A stretch of DNA of 64,000 nt from Andalucia godoyi (lineage: Eukaryota > Discoba > Jakobea > Jakobida > Andaluciidae): positions 248,001 to 312,000 of the forward strand of contig VRVR01000029.1 of the NCBI GenBank assembly GCA_009859145.1. Reading direction: 5' to 3'. The notes under the pieces are model-generated. The model was not told where the DNA came from and ran no database searches. It saw only the letters and a list, made by a program, of their open reading frames with translations. The translations under genes and the position numbers were made by a program. Of this stretch, positions 30,236 through 40,622 are shown piece after piece (the first letter of the stretch is position 1; each line of letters begins with the position of its first letter).

Positions 30236-30595
30236 TTACGGAGTGTCCACAGAAGGTGCTCGACAGTCTTCAGCGAAACTTTTGCGGTTGCATGCGACAG
30301 GCAAACAGCTCGTGTCAAAGACCCCGGACGCACGCTGGACTACTTTTTGCATGGAGCAGTTCAGCTCGCACAGCAAGTATTCACGCAGGCTTTGTGCCAG
30401 CACATCGGACGGAAGCGGTGCCCCAGAGGTGGCCTCCAGACAGATCTTCCCTTTGTGTCCAAGCAAAAGCGCACAGTGGAATTCTCCGAAGGAGGTTTCG
30501 GCTGACTTTGGGCAATCCCCACACGTTTCGGGCACGAGAAGACTGCAAAACACGCCGTGGTATCGCCGGTCGTACCGTTTGTGCGTACATTTCAT
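30236..30595 (-). CDS. Candidate small protein, 119 aa, unknown
   Basis: An ATG-started frame with G/C-rich third codon positions like the surrounding genes and ten cysteines. The best ordered part is GEFHCALLLGHKGKICLEAT followed by a helical SDVLAQSLREYLLCELN. The frame is already open for about 12 codons before the ATG (ending FVFDCW). The opposite strand is also open over much of the same DNA, so the coding strand is not certain. A spliced first exon is possible. I recognise no family. Confidence 0.3.
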   Translation of the reverse strand: MKCTHKRYDRRYHGVFCSLLVPETCGDCPKSAETSFGEFHCALLLGHKGKICLEATSGAPLPSDVLAQSLREYLLCELNCSMQKVVQRASGVFDTSCLPVACNRKSFAEDCRAPSVDTP

Positions 30596-31041
30596 CCAGC
30601 AATCAAAAACAAAAGTGTTTGTGCCGTTGAATTATGACACGCCATTGTCATGCATACTGAAGGCGTCATGAACACGCCATCACAATCCATCGGCCCAATG
30701 CTCAACTTGCCATTTTCAGCATTCCCCCGAGGGCATGTTCGGCGTCCAGCGGGTCTGTTTTTTGTTTTTTGGCCTGCATAGGTTAAAAGTGTCTCTCCTT
30801 GCATCACTTGAGACTACAAGGATCGTTACAGTAAGAACAGGTGATTCTTGTGTCAGTGTGTGTGTTTTTTCTGTTTTTCTTTTTTTGGTTGGCTTTCTTC
30901 TTTCCCCAAAACCACGGCTTTGCTATTTTCCGGTTTTTCTTCTGTTTCTTTTCGGGCGGCGCTCTTCTCTTTTTAATTTTTGGTAATAATAATAATAATC
31001 ATAATAATAATTATTTTTTGTTTCTTTGGAGCGTGTTAGCA

Positions 31042-32730
31042 ATGTCTGAGAATTTTTGGGAACCAAGCCAAAAGGCACTTGGTGTGCTCATCAAGAAGCC
31101 TGCATTGACCGAAAAGCTGCTTCAGAAACCGCCGTTTCGGTTTCTTCATGACATTGTAACCGAGCTGCTTGCCTCTGTTCCGGGATTTGGAACAGGACTG
31201 TTCACTGCTGATGAGGCAGACTCGAAAAAAGCTTCGGAGACGAAGGAATCGAAAATTGAATTTCTTCAAAAATCAATCGATTATGTGTCCCTGCTGCTGC
31301 AAATGCCGCTTTCAGCAAAGCCTGCAAAGATAGTGGCTGGGTTGGAGCCAGAAGCGACGAATGAATGGCTGTTGATGCTGGCGAAGGCCGCGTCAGACAG
31401 GTCCCTCGACTGGTCTGGAGCTGCCCAGCGCATCAATCGCGGCGAAACTTACGACCCTAACAGCGCTCCTGCTCCGTCCAGTGTGCCTAGCAGCCGGAAA
31501 GGCCCAGAGTCCTCCGCTTCTGCACAGCAGCACGGACATGGTGCTGTGGAAAGGCCACCCACGAGCTCGTCGGGCACGAGAACAAAGACAACGAGGCCGC
31601 CTTCTCAGTCGGGAACTCGACCTGAAGAAGAAGAATTCCCCCCAAAGCCGTCGCGTGAAGATGACAGTCGAGAGAGGGAAAGGGAGAGAGAGCGCGAGCG
31701 TCGAGAACGTGAAAAGGAGAAGGAAAGGGAAAGAGAGAGGGAGAGGGAGAGGGAGCGAGAGCGGGAGAGGGAGAGGGAGAGAGAGCGTTTGGAGCAAGAG
31801 CGAATGGAGCGCGAGCGTCAGGAGGCCGAACAGCTCATGTTGCAGCAACAGCAGCAGCAACAACAACAGCAAGAATATGGAGGCTCTGATCGCCCAGGTT
31901 CCGCAATGAAGAGACCTTCTCGCCCACAGTCTGCGCGACGACCTCCGCCAAAAGTCAAGTCGAATGTTCGGACAGTGGATGACCAGCCACCCATTGCTGC
32001 ATCGATTCCGTCTGCTCCGGGTTCTTCACAAGGCGCACGCCCCACGTCCCAGGGCAGGGCGACGACGCCTGCGGGGTCCGTTCTGCCTTCAGTGGTTCCA
32101 GCCGGCGTGATTGTCGAAGGATCCTCCGCCGTAGAGGACGAACGAGAGGAGATCGAAGAAGAGGATCCAACGCTTGCGCTGACTGGCGCATCGCGCAGTT
32201 CGCAGATGGCACCCGTCGCAGGGTCTGGAGTTGGCTCCAAAGACGAGTTTGGATTTGAACCGAATAACCAAGATGCGACACACGGCAAGCTTGTTCGCGA
32301 GATTTTGTCTCTTCAGAGCGGAAGCGCAGAGGAAAAGCAGCAGCAGTTGCAGGCTCAGAGTGCGTCAACTGGAATTGATCGCCAAATATTGCAGGAATTA
32401 GAAGATGACCGAGCTATGATCCAAAGAGCATGTGCCCTGTCCAATGCATTATCAAAGGGCATGGATTCACTGCAAGAAGATCTCGATTCTATGACACGGG
32501 AGCGAGAGCAGTGGTCGCGCATGCAGTCCAGATACGCTTCGTTGGCCGATGAAGCTCACAAGGAAACCCAGGCTGCGATTCAACCGTATCTTGCGCAATT
32601 ACTCGAGGTGGAGGACAAGATTCGAGAGCAGGACGGACTTATTGCTTCTGTTAAAGGCCGCATTGCAGTGAATGATGCTCGCATCGAGGCGCTGTTGCGA
32701 ATGGTGATTGGGCATCTTCCATTTACATAA
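31042..32730 (+). CDS. IFT54: Intraflagellar transport protein 54 (TRAF3IP1/MIP-T3)
   Basis: A 562-residue protein of typical IFT54 layout. An N-terminal calponin-homology-like domain (1-125; WEPSQKALGVLIKKPALTEK, PPFRFLHDIVTELL) leads into a charged, disordered middle. That middle has a long Arg-Glu repeat (about 208-255), a Gln run and Pro-rich stretches. A C-terminal coiled coil (about 445-555) ends in ARIEALLRMVIGHL. IFT54 belongs to the IFT-B peripheral complex, binds IFT20 through its coiled coil and tubulin through the N-terminal domain, and shows the organism builds cilia. The frame is open further upstream, but only as a T-rich leader coding Phe/Leu; the ATG of MSENFWEPS is conserved in position. 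Confidence 0.93.
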   Translation: MSENFWEPSQKALGVLIKKPALTEKLLQKPPFRFLHDIVTELLASVPGFGTGLFTADEADSKKASETKESKIEFLQKSIDYVSLLLQMPLSAKPAKIVAGLEPEATNEWLLMLAKAASDRSLDWSGAAQRINRGETYDPNSAPAPSSVPSSRKGPESSASAQQHGHGAVERPPTSSSGTRTKTTRPPSQSGTRPEEEEFPPKPSREDDSRERERERERERREREKEKERERERERERERERERERERERLEQERMERERQEAEQLMLQQQQQQQQQQEYGGSDRPGSAMKRPSRPQSARRPPPKVKSNVRTVDDQPPIAASIPSAPGSSQGARPTSQGRATTPAGSVLPSVVPAGVIVEGSSAVEDEREEIEEEDPTLALTGASRSSQMAPVAGSGVGSKDEFGFEPNNQDATHGKLVREILSLQSGSAEEKQQQLQAQSASTGIDRQILQELEDDRAMIQRACALSNALSKGMDSLQEDLDSMTREREQWSRMQSRYASLADEAHKETQAAIQPYLAQLLEVEDKIREQDGLIASVKGRIAVNDARIEALLRMVIGHLPFT

Positions 32731-33317
32731 AAAAGAGGATTTCTGTTTCCCCACCCCCCGCGCTTCTTTCTTCCTCGTCACCAATCCAATTAAGCAAAGT
32801 TCTTTCGCTCCCCAGTATATTAATTTCAGATTCTTATCATTGCTTGTTTGCGGCGCTTGCTTTTTCGGCGCCTGCTTTCCTGCGTCTGCGGTTGTGGCTT
32901 GTGTGCCCCTGCTGCATTCTGGTCTCCCCCGAAAGGACATTGGCCGTCGGTCCAGAAATCCTCTTTAACTGTTGTAGATGACGCCACGCTTCCCGCCAAA
33001 TCGCAGAACCCAAATGCTCTCTCTCTCTCTTTTTCACGTGCAAAAGCGTGCTTTTTCTCTTCATTCTCGTGTCCTCCTCACATTCCCCATTTTTTCTTCT
33101 TCTTCTTCAAACAAACAGACAAACAAATAAGAAACGTGATTTATTTTTCAAAACTTATTTTTCACTTATCTTTTCACTTATCTTTTTATTTTTATTTTTA
33201 TTTTTATTTTTATTTTTATTTTTCTTCGCTTAACTTCCTTTTTCGCTTTCTTTACCTTTTTATTCCAGTGTGATCGTTTCCCCCTGGTTCTGGTTCCTGG
33301 TCCCTGTTTTCGAACAA
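32731..33317. other. Upstream region of cohesin SA with TTTTTA hexamer repeat
   Basis: About 590 AT-rich bases. A TTTTTA repeat of about seven copies lies at 33183-33229, about 90 bases before the ATG. No gene recognised. Confidence 0.6.
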
Positions 33318-36300
33318 ATGTCTGAATCACGGCGAACGTCGGCCAGAATTGCAGCGCGTGCTGCCTTGCTTCCGGACAAGTCCACCGCCGCAGACCAACA
33401 AGAGTCTGAGGACGAGGTGTCAAGCAATCCCTCTGACGGTGATGACGATTCGTCCAGCAATGGCAGATCGGAGGGCGATTCAGACGGCGGCGTTGGCAAT
33501 CGTCGCAATCACAATCGCAATGAAGATGCAGACGCAGATGGGGATGAGGATGAAGATGAGGAAGGACGCAGAAATAGCAGGGCCGCTCCACGTCGCTCAT
33601 TGTCTGCGCGTCAAAAGAGCGTCGCGTCCATGCAAACGACAAGCAAGAGTAAACCGGAAGTCGCTGGACCGCGTTCAAAAGCGACACGGCAACAATCATC
33701 TTCGAAAGCTGTGCGACGTTCGTTGGACACTGGCGATATCATTTCCGCGTTGCCAACTATGGTTTCAGACAAGTGCGCTGCCCAGACGTTTTCGACATTG
33801 GCATCCGCAGTGTCGTCTTCTGTAGGATCGTTCGGTGCGTCTCTTTGCTTGCTCTCGGGATGTGTCGACGAAAATGTGTATCACAGCTGCTGGAAGAGCT
33901 ATGACACAAAGGAAAAGTCCGACGTCGCATTAGCAAATGTTTTAAAGTCGATTGTTCCCAAATTTTCTGCTGAACCGACTCCTCGAAATGGCGTCGAAGA
34001 CAACGTTGCCAGTGCGGGTGCCGGTGCCGGTGCGGGGGACAACGACGACGACGATGCATCTTCTTTCTCAAAGAATGTCTGCAAATTGATGTTTGAGCGT
34101 CCCCGGCCGAAGCGAACGCACCGGTTGCATAACAATGTTTCCAAACTGTTTTCTGTCGTCGCCAGGAACATTGTGAGCTCTCCAGACCGTGATGCTTTCC
34201 TGCAGGTTTTATCCAGTCTTTCATCCTCCAACGTTCGCTCATTGCGACTCTTCAGCACAGCCATTGCATTTCTCTTTTGCGATGTTTGTTTAAACATGTT
34301 TTCGTCATCTCCGGATGCTCAAGAGGTCTACAACTCGCTGTTTTCGTCTGTGTTTGTCCACCGATACCGGGATGCAAAATCAGAACATGCGCGTGCCTTG
34401 TCTGTGTGCGCGGTCACCGCGTGGTGTCGTCTTGAAAAGGAGAGCGTTTGGAAAGATTCCACAACCAAGTATATCGGATGGATGTTGAATGATACGAGTT
34501 CCTTTGTTCGATTCTGCGCAACGTACGGCCTCTATGTTCTGGCATCTCAAATCCCGGCAAGCCAAGAATTTTCATCCTGGGGCGTCTATTTTGAAGCGTT
34601 TGAACAGTTCTCCTCAAAATCCGATGTTTCCGTTCCGTCTGCTCCTTCAAACACGCTCGAGGCAAAGGAAAATCCTTCCAATGCGACATCGAAAGCGAAA
34701 GGAAAGGGTAAGAAGGCAGCGTTGCGCGGCACGGCTGAGGAAAGTGAGGAGGATAAAATCGATGCTTGCCGGATGACGTTGTTTGCGCAGCGGTTTCTGC
34801 CTCGTCTTTTCGACATGGCCACTTCAGACATCTCTCCAAGGGTCTGTGCTGTGTCACTACTGGTGTTTCCGTTGTTCGTTGAGACCTCCTTGCGCAAACC
34901 AGAAACGGGTTACCGTGGGAATCGTTTGAACTCCAAGTCCGTGTCCCACGATCAGCTTGTGCGCATTCTGTCCTTGTCTTCGGACAAACATATGTTTGTT
35001 TCGCACGCCGCCTTGTCTTGCGTGGAATCCATTTGTACAAAGAATGTTGGTGTTTGGTTGCAAATCCTCAAAGACGTGCCGGCCCAGCTGGTCGTCGAAG
35101 CAATTGCTCGATTCATGAGAAGCACGATTCTGGGATTTTTGCGGTCCGGGCTCTGTCCAGACGGCCTTGAAATTGATGATTCAGATGAAGAAATGCAAAC
35201 TATCTGGTACCGTTTGTTGTTGGCCGCCCTGGTTTCTCCTGCAGTCAAGAATGTTGGGGCGTTTGCACCTGGTGATGGCCACGTCGAAGAGGAAGAAGAA
35301 CAAGGCTCCTCGTCCGCGGACGAATCCGTGACCGAGCTTATTCACTCCGTGATGTCTGTGAATCTGATTGCAGAAGCACGAGACGTCCTTGACAAGGTCA
35401 TCCGTCATCGCCAGATCGCAGTACCATCGTCCCTTGCCGATGTCCTATTGCCCATATTGGCTTGCATCTTCCGGCACTCTTCTGTCGTGTCGGATATTGA
35501 CACGCAAACTCTGCAAGGTTTGAGATCCACTGCCCAGGCAACAGCGGACTTTCTTCGGACGACTCCTTCTTTCAAACTATGGGAGGTCTTGGTTTCGTTG
35601 ACCAGCGTTCCCTCACTGAAAGCAGATGTTTCGCAAAAGATTCAAAAGGCATTTTCGGACATCATGGTCGTTTACAAGACCATCCCTCTGGAATCAGTTG
35701 CGGCGAGTGTTGATAAGGGTGGGTTTGCAGCGCCCTCTGCGAAGAACGGAAAGCGAAGCAAGTCAAAGGCAGCTGAGGAGCAGATCACAGTGACCACTAC
35801 GGCGAACTTGCTGAGCCTCATTGCGTCCGTCGCAGAGACAAGAGATTCTGTTCTGGATGAAGACGACTTTTCCTTTCTAGTTTTTGATGCCGTCGATTTC
35901 TTTTGCAAAATTGTTATGAAAGTGGTGGAATTGGATTCTGACACAAGCCTGTCGCCCCCAGAGCAGCAGTCTTTGCTGAAATCGGCGGGCGAAATTTGCT
36001 CCTCCGTGGTCCGAGTGTTGATTTTCAATTTGGAGGCGGAAAAAGAATCCGAGGACAAGTTGTTTTCCGACTCGATTGATCGAGTCGTTCGGGCATTCTG
36101 GGATTGCTTCCAGCAACTGAAAGCGCCAAGATCTTCCTTGGCGTTTGGAATCCATTGCATTTTGCTTGCGAATCTGGTTGATTTGTGGTGCATCGGCAGC
36201 TTTTCGTACATGCTGCCGGAGGGAAAGCGCCGCGATATTCTGACGACTGTCGAGAAGAACGCATTGTTTGACAGAGTGGTTGCCTGGGCCGCTGAAACGC

Positions 36301-37199
36301 CGTCATCCCTGATGTTGGATGCAGACAACCACATCGACAATCGCGAGCGTGGGCTTTTTTGCTTTGTTTCGCTCCATAGGTTTATTCACGTTGCAGGGCT
36401 AGGGCTCATGAATGCGGTGTTGTTTGCGTCTCTGCTTCTAGTCGAGCAAGATGTGGATGATCAGTATTCCATTTCGACGGAGATTGGAGTTTCGGAAGTG
36501 CTGAAATCGTCGATTCCCACTGTCACTTCTCAGGAATCGTTCCAAATTCGGGATCTAGTCAATGTTCACGAAGCGGTCGTGCGAACGAATGCTTTGGATG
36601 GTCTGTCTCGACTTGTGGAGTTTACCAAGCTGCACTTTTCTAAAAAGGGCCTTCCGTGGTTCTCCTTTGCCTCTTTGCTGTACGAAAAGGTCTCCTCTTC
36701 ATGGAAGGAAAAGTCTGCTGTGCTGGAAGTCGTTTCTCTGTACGACACAATGTTTTCCGTCGAAGAAAAAACTCTGCTTGCGGACAAGTATCCGTTGATC
36801 AAGTTTTCAAGGCGGGACCCAGTCAAGATCCCCAAGTCCCGATCGAACCGTGCTTCTTCACCAGAAGATCGTTACCAACCGAAGTCACGTCGTTCTCCAG
36901 TGGGGTCGTCTGCCCAAAAGTCAAAAACGCCCAAAAAACCCGCATCTCGCCGTGGAAAGCCAATCGTTGTCACAGAAGTTGTTCGTGTGACTCCCTTATC
37001 CGTGTCTGTCTCGCCGGCCAATTCAGCAACAGCCGCTGCATCAGCATCAGCATCAGCATCAGCATCAGCATCAGCATCTTCGTCCTCTAGAAAGCGATCG
37101 CAGGCAGAGCCACCGGTTGCGACTACCGACGCTACTCAGGGCGTTGAGATTGACCTCGAGGATGTCCAACGGGTGAAGCGTCGTCGACGATTCCTCTAA
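33318..37199 (+). CDS. Cohesin subunit SA/Scc3 (STAG)
   Basis: A 1293-residue HEAT-repeat-type protein. The N-terminus (1-140) is acidic/basic and disordered. The helical body contains the stromalin conservative domain at about 335-420, seen as FVHRYRDAKSEHARAL and KYIGWMLNDTSSFVRFCA, which match the FVHRYRD...YLKYVGWMLHD...VR block of animal STAG. The C-terminal 120 residues are Lys/Arg/Ser-rich with an Ala-Ser repeat coded by AGCATC (37041-37078) and end in VKRRRRFL, a likely nuclear signal. Scc3 binds the kleisin Scc1 and DNA and is required for sister chromatid cohesion. Length is normal for the family. The ATG at 33318 follows the T-rich leader; an earlier frame extension lacks similarity. 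It lies upstream of, and on the same strand as, FANCI. Confidence 0.85.
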   Translation: MSESRRTSARIAARAALLPDKSTAADQQESEDEVSSNPSDGDDDSSSNGRSEGDSDGGVGNRRNHNRNEDADADGDEDEDEEGRRNSRAAPRRSLSARQKSVASMQTTSKSKPEVAGPRSKATRQQSSSKAVRRSLDTGDIISALPTMVSDKCAAQTFSTLASAVSSSVGSFGASLCLLSGCVDENVYHSCWKSYDTKEKSDVALANVLKSIVPKFSAEPTPRNGVEDNVASAGAGAGAGDNDDDDASSFSKNVCKLMFERPRPKRTHRLHNNVSKLFSVVARNIVSSPDRDAFLQVLSSLSSSNVRSLRLFSTAIAFLFCDVCLNMFSSSPDAQEVYNSLFSSVFVHRYRDAKSEHARALSVCAVTAWCRLEKESVWKDSTTKYIGWMLNDTSSFVRFCATYGLYVLASQIPASQEFSSWGVYFEAFEQFSSKSDVSVPSAPSNTLEAKENPSNATSKAKGKGKKAALRGTAEESEEDKIDACRMTLFAQRFLPRLFDMATSDISPRVCAVSLLVFPLFVETSLRKPETGYRGNRLNSKSVSHDQLVRILSLSSDKHMFVSHAALSCVESICTKNVGVWLQILKDVPAQLVVEAIARFMRSTILGFLRSGLCPDGLEIDDSDEEMQTIWYRLLLAALVSPAVKNVGAFAPGDGHVEEEEEQGSSSADESVTELIHSVMSVNLIAEARDVLDKVIRHRQIAVPSSLADVLLPILACIFRHSSVVSDIDTQTLQGLRSTAQATADFLRTTPSFKLWEVLVSLTSVPSLKADVSQKIQKAFSDIMVVYKTIPLESVAASVDKGGFAAPSAKNGKRSKSKAAEEQITVTTTANLLSLIASVAETRDSVLDEDDFSFLVFDAVDFFCKIVMKVVELDSDTSLSPPEQQSLLKSAGEICSSVVRVLIFNLEAEKESEDKLFSDSIDRVVRAFWDCFQQLKAPRSSLAFGIHCILLANLVDLWCIGSFSYMLPEGKRRDILTTVEKNALFDRVVAWAAETPSSLMLDADNHIDNRERGLFCFVSLHRFIHVAGLGLMNAVLFASLLLVEQDVDDQYSISTEIGVSEVLKSSIPTVTSQESFQIRDLVNVHEAVVRTNALDGLSRLVEFTKLHFSKKGLPWFSFASLLYEKVSSSWKEKSAVLEVVSLYDTMFSVEEKTLLADKYPLIKFSRRDPVKIPKSRSNRASSPEDRYQPKSRRSPVGSSAQKSKTPKKPASRRGKPIVVTEVVRVTPLSVSVSPANSATAAASASASASASASASSSSRKRSQAEPPVATTDATQGVEIDLEDVQRVKRRRRFL
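37040..37078. repeat. AGCATC hexamer repeat inside cohesin SA gene
   Basis: About six copies of AGCATC coding alternating Ala-Ser near the C-terminus of the cohesin SA protein. It keeps the frame. Confidence 0.9.
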
Positions 37200-37280
37200 A
37201 AAACGAGAGGGAAAACGATGTTGAAAACGGATGCCGAGTATTTCGATGTTTTTCTGTTGCTTGTACATGTTCTATCCATT

Positions 37281-37311
37281 CGTATGTGTGTGTGTGTGTG
37301 TGTGTGTGTGT
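37281..37311. repeat. (GT)n microsatellite between cohesin SA and FANCI
   Basis: A GTGTGT run of about 30 bases in the 411-base spacer between two same-strand genes. The rest of the spacer is T/C-rich (CTTT repeat near 37548-37568) without other features. Confidence 0.9.
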
Positions 37312-37610
37312 CTTCTTTTTTTGTTATTTGGGCTGCTTGTTTGGTGGATAACGTAAAGCGAAAAATGAAATCATTTTTTGCAGAAGATGATGCTTTCCTT
37401 CCCGAACTCACACGGATGAAGAATGCAGTATCCCGCCTTATTCCACTGTAGTCGAATTTGGCGGCAAAAGAACGAAAGGCTCCGCATTCCCCGAATATGA
37501 AAGAGCAATGTTTCGAAACACAGTTTTCTGATTTTTCTTTTCCTCTTTCTTTCTTTCTTTCTTTCTTTGTTATCATCCAGTCGTGATTATTTCTCGTCCT
37601 GGCTCCCGAC

Positions 37611-40600
37611 ATGTGCTCATTAGAAGAGGTTGTATCGGCATTGATCAACGATGCATCTGCATGCACTTCCAATGCGTCAAGCACCGTCGCATCGCTGCTG
37701 AACTGCAATGGAACAGAGAAGGATGTTTCCATCGAGCACATCGAGCCTCTGGTCCTTGCTCTTTGCGGGCACGCGAAATCTCCGGTTATTTTGGAGGTGT
37801 TGTTGACTCTCCATGCGTATGCTCCACATCTGGATATTCCTTCAAAGATAAAACATCTTGGCCCGTCTCTGAAAGTTCCGGAAACAAATCTCGCGTCGTT
37901 TTTGGATGCCTTTTCGTCTTCCGGAAGCGCATCGCAGTGTCCATTTCTTGCAAGCTACTTCTGCGAGGTTGCACTCTCTACCATTTCTGAAGATCGAAGG
38001 GATCGCACGCTTGTCGCTCCCATTGTGTATCAGCTCTTGCGGTGTTCTTCGTACACCGCAAGCACCTCGTGCACGAAAATGCTGGTGCCTTGCGTTTTAA
38101 GTCTGCTGGCAGATGGTGGGACAGATGTCCTCTTTCATATTGAGCTGTTTTCAAAGCAAAGCCTCGTTTTCAAGAATGAGCTGGTGGCGTTCCTGGGTCA
38201 GCAGCTGAAGAAGAAATCAGCTGTTGAGAAGTCTGCAGACGTACTGCGACCAAAGGTGCTGTCATTGTTGTTTCGACTGGAAGCAGTCGCAGCCTTTGCA
38301 GTCTCGGACATCCTCGATGCCATATCGTCGGATGTTGAACCGTCTGTGCCGTTTGCCGAGTTTTGCGTGGATCATTTGACTGCAGAGACGTACGAAAAGT
38401 TACATCCGGTCTTGTTTTCAATGATGATGAATTTTGCCTCGGGCTCACAGCACCAGTTCTATTCATTTCTTGATTTTTTTGTCCAGCGCTGTCTGCCGAA
38501 TTCGCCCACGACCGTTTTACGCTGCGTTCCATTCATCCGGATGCTCTCGTCGTTTCCTCCGTCGACTGCCATTGCGACGCGTCTGTGGGACTTCCTGACG
38601 GCGCTTTTGCCTCTGTCGATGTCTTCGTTTCCACTTTCGGCAGACATTTCAATTTATGGCGTTTTCCTCGGCAAATGTGTGCAGCGGCACGGAATAGATG
38701 CCAGCATCCCATGCTTGAAGTGGATGGCATCTGCTGCAGATGCTCTTCGTCTCCTTTCCGGTTCTGTGGGAATTTCCATTCGCGAAGCTGCGGTTACCTG
38801 CCGCATAGTTTCCTTGCGACGTCACCGAAGGTGCATCATTCAAGGGATACTGTTGTCCAAAAACTTCGAAACTCGACATAGCTCGGAAGACGAACTTTGG
38901 TTTTCAAAAGTCCTGGTGGATCACTCCATCAAGCTGGAAACCATGGAAGATGTGCATCTTGCCCTTTCGGCCGGAGACACGACGCAGATCGAGTCCACGA
39001 TCGACGAGTTTATAGGAAAGGTGTCCCAAATCAGTGACGACGGAGAGGAGTCTGCAGTTCAATCAACTGTGATGTTTGTGCTGTCTCTGTTGTGGGCTTC
39101 TGCGACGCTGTTGTCAGAAGACGGAACGGAGCAAGGAAAGGAATCTACGATTGAGCGATTGACACACATGTGGGCTCTGCTGAAAATGTTCAAAATTACA
39201 ATGGAAAAGAAGCAAAAGAAGAGTCAGAAGATGACGACGAAGAAGAACCCACTGGGCGTGTGTCCGGTTCCGAGCGCATGCTCCATTCATAACACAATAT
39301 TGCTTCTTACAGACTATCCGGATCATGAACTCGCGGTCGATGATGAATTCCATCGTCTCTTAAGCGAGACGTACATTGTCTCCCACAGGATTTACCGATT
39401 CGATGTCGATTTTCGAATCATTTTGACGGAGATCAAGAGCCACCATTCTTCAAATCTGTTGCCATTTATTTTGACGCTGTATGCTGAAAACTGTGCGCAA
39501 CCGTCCTCTGTTATTCAAACGGTACCAACGGTCGCTTCAGCATCTTCTTCGAGTAGTACTGCTGCCGAGTTGGCAGTTAGCGGATGCAGCGTTGATATAA
39601 TTCCGTTGCTGAACGAAATTCTTCTGGATTTTCGATATCCGCTGACAAGCGAGGCCCAGATCCGGATCGTGGAGGATGTTGCCACCGAGTTTGGTGCAGC
39701 AGACGTGATCTACTCGAAGGTGCTTCCAGGAATGTTGGCGAACTGCGCATCGCTGAACCAGTACGTTGCGCGTCTCAAGGATCATGACCGAAAGGTGTCT
39801 TTACAAAAGGCGGCAATGCTCCTCAAGCTTCCAATACCAGGATTCTTTCGGTCACTACTTACAAATTCTGTGTCGTCTTTCGGGATAGATTCGCGAATGG
39901 AGCAAAACTTTGGAGAATTGGTTTTTGAAGCCCCGGAGTTTGATGTCAAGATCGCGAGCGGTCGGGAGGACCGAGAGACCGTGCTCAAGCTCTTGACGAC
40001 ACATCTGGTAGACCAAATGGGTTCGAAGGGAATCACAACGCAGGATATTTCATCGGTTGCGATCCTGCTCATGAGCGACACCGGAGCAGGCATGGGGTCT
40101 GTCTGGGGTTCTGTCATTTCGTTATACATGTGTGCAAGTCAGTGCATTCGGAAGCACACTCTGGATGTCCAGCTGGCGCAAGAAGTGATTCAAGAGGTCT
40201 CCGCCAGAGTATACGTCAGGCTAAATTCTTCTTACAAACGTCCGCAAAAGGGCGAAACGGCATTTCTTCCAAAGGTTGTATGGGCTGTTGAGCAGTTCGA
40301 AGGAGCGCTTTTAAAGGAGCGCCGGCAGTATGAAGATGCGTTGTCTGTGTTGAAGCGGCCCACGTCTCGGGATCTGCGTGTCGATTGGGAGGAGGTTGTG
40401 ACACAGTTGCGCAAAAACGCCACCGACAGCGAGAAGAACGACGACGAGGAGGAGGGAGATGAAACAGATGAAACAGATGAAGCAGATGAAGCAGATGAAG
40501 CAGATGAAAATGAGAATGAGGAGTTGGAAGCGGAGGGGTCCGAGTCGGAATCCTCCGTCGTCGCAAACACTCGTGCTCAATCTGAAAAGGCGCATCCTGC

Positions 40601-40622
40601 CAAACGCAGGAGGCATGGATGA
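37611..40622 (+). CDS. FANCI: Fanconi anaemia group I protein (FANCI)
   Basis: A 1003-residue helical-repeat protein, shorter than the about 1300 residues of animal FANCI. The C-terminal part is diagnostic: FLPKVVWAVEQFEGALL and RPTSRDLRVDW correspond to the PKLIFAIEQYEKFLI...STSRDFKI block of vertebrate FANCI. An acidic tail (Glu/Asp run coded by a GATGAA repeat, 40458-40510) and a basic AKRRRHG end follow, as in vertebrate FANCI. An insert rich in Lys (KKQKKSQK, about 530) interrupts the middle. FANCI pairs with FANCD2; the monoubiquitinated clamp acts in interstrand crosslink repair. I cannot locate the ubiquitinated lysine by eye. FANCD2 is not in this window. Confidence 0.85.
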   Translation: MCSLEEVVSALINDASACTSNASSTVASLLNCNGTEKDVSIEHIEPLVLALCGHAKSPVILEVLLTLHAYAPHLDIPSKIKHLGPSLKVPETNLASFLDAFSSSGSASQCPFLASYFCEVALSTISEDRRDRTLVAPIVYQLLRCSSYTASTSCTKMLVPCVLSLLADGGTDVLFHIELFSKQSLVFKNELVAFLGQQLKKKSAVEKSADVLRPKVLSLLFRLEAVAAFAVSDILDAISSDVEPSVPFAEFCVDHLTAETYEKLHPVLFSMMMNFASGSQHQFYSFLDFFVQRCLPNSPTTVLRCVPFIRMLSSFPPSTAIATRLWDFLTALLPLSMSSFPLSADISIYGVFLGKCVQRHGIDASIPCLKWMASAADALRLLSGSVGISIREAAVTCRIVSLRRHRRCIIQGILLSKNFETRHSSEDELWFSKVLVDHSIKLETMEDVHLALSAGDTTQIESTIDEFIGKVSQISDDGEESAVQSTVMFVLSLLWASATLLSEDGTEQGKESTIERLTHMWALLKMFKITMEKKQKKSQKMTTKKNPLGVCPVPSACSIHNTILLLTDYPDHELAVDDEFHRLLSETYIVSHRIYRFDVDFRIILTEIKSHHSSNLLPFILTLYAENCAQPSSVIQTVPTVASASSSSSTAAELAVSGCSVDIIPLLNEILLDFRYPLTSEAQIRIVEDVATEFGAADVIYSKVLPGMLANCASLNQYVARLKDHDRKVSLQKAAMLLKLPIPGFFRSLLTNSVSSFGIDSRMEQNFGELVFEAPEFDVKIASGREDRETVLKLLTTHLVDQMGSKGITTQDISSVAILLMSDTGAGMGSVWGSVISLYMCASQCIRKHTLDVQLAQEVIQEVSARVYVRLNSSYKRPQKGETAFLPKVVWAVEQFEGALLKERRQYEDALSVLKRPTSRDLRVDWEEVVTQLRKNATDSEKNDDEEEGDETDETDEADEADEADENENEELEAEGSESESSVVANTRAQSEKAHPAKRRRHG

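Larger units (their letters stand above)
29867..31041. other. Divergent region between cyclase and IFT54
   Basis: About 1.2 kb that must hold both promoters. A GC-richer middle block (30150-30620) is open in several frames, including the candidate gene at 30236-30595. The part nearest IFT54 is T-rich with a TAATAA repeat (about 30985-31013). Confidence 0.45.
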
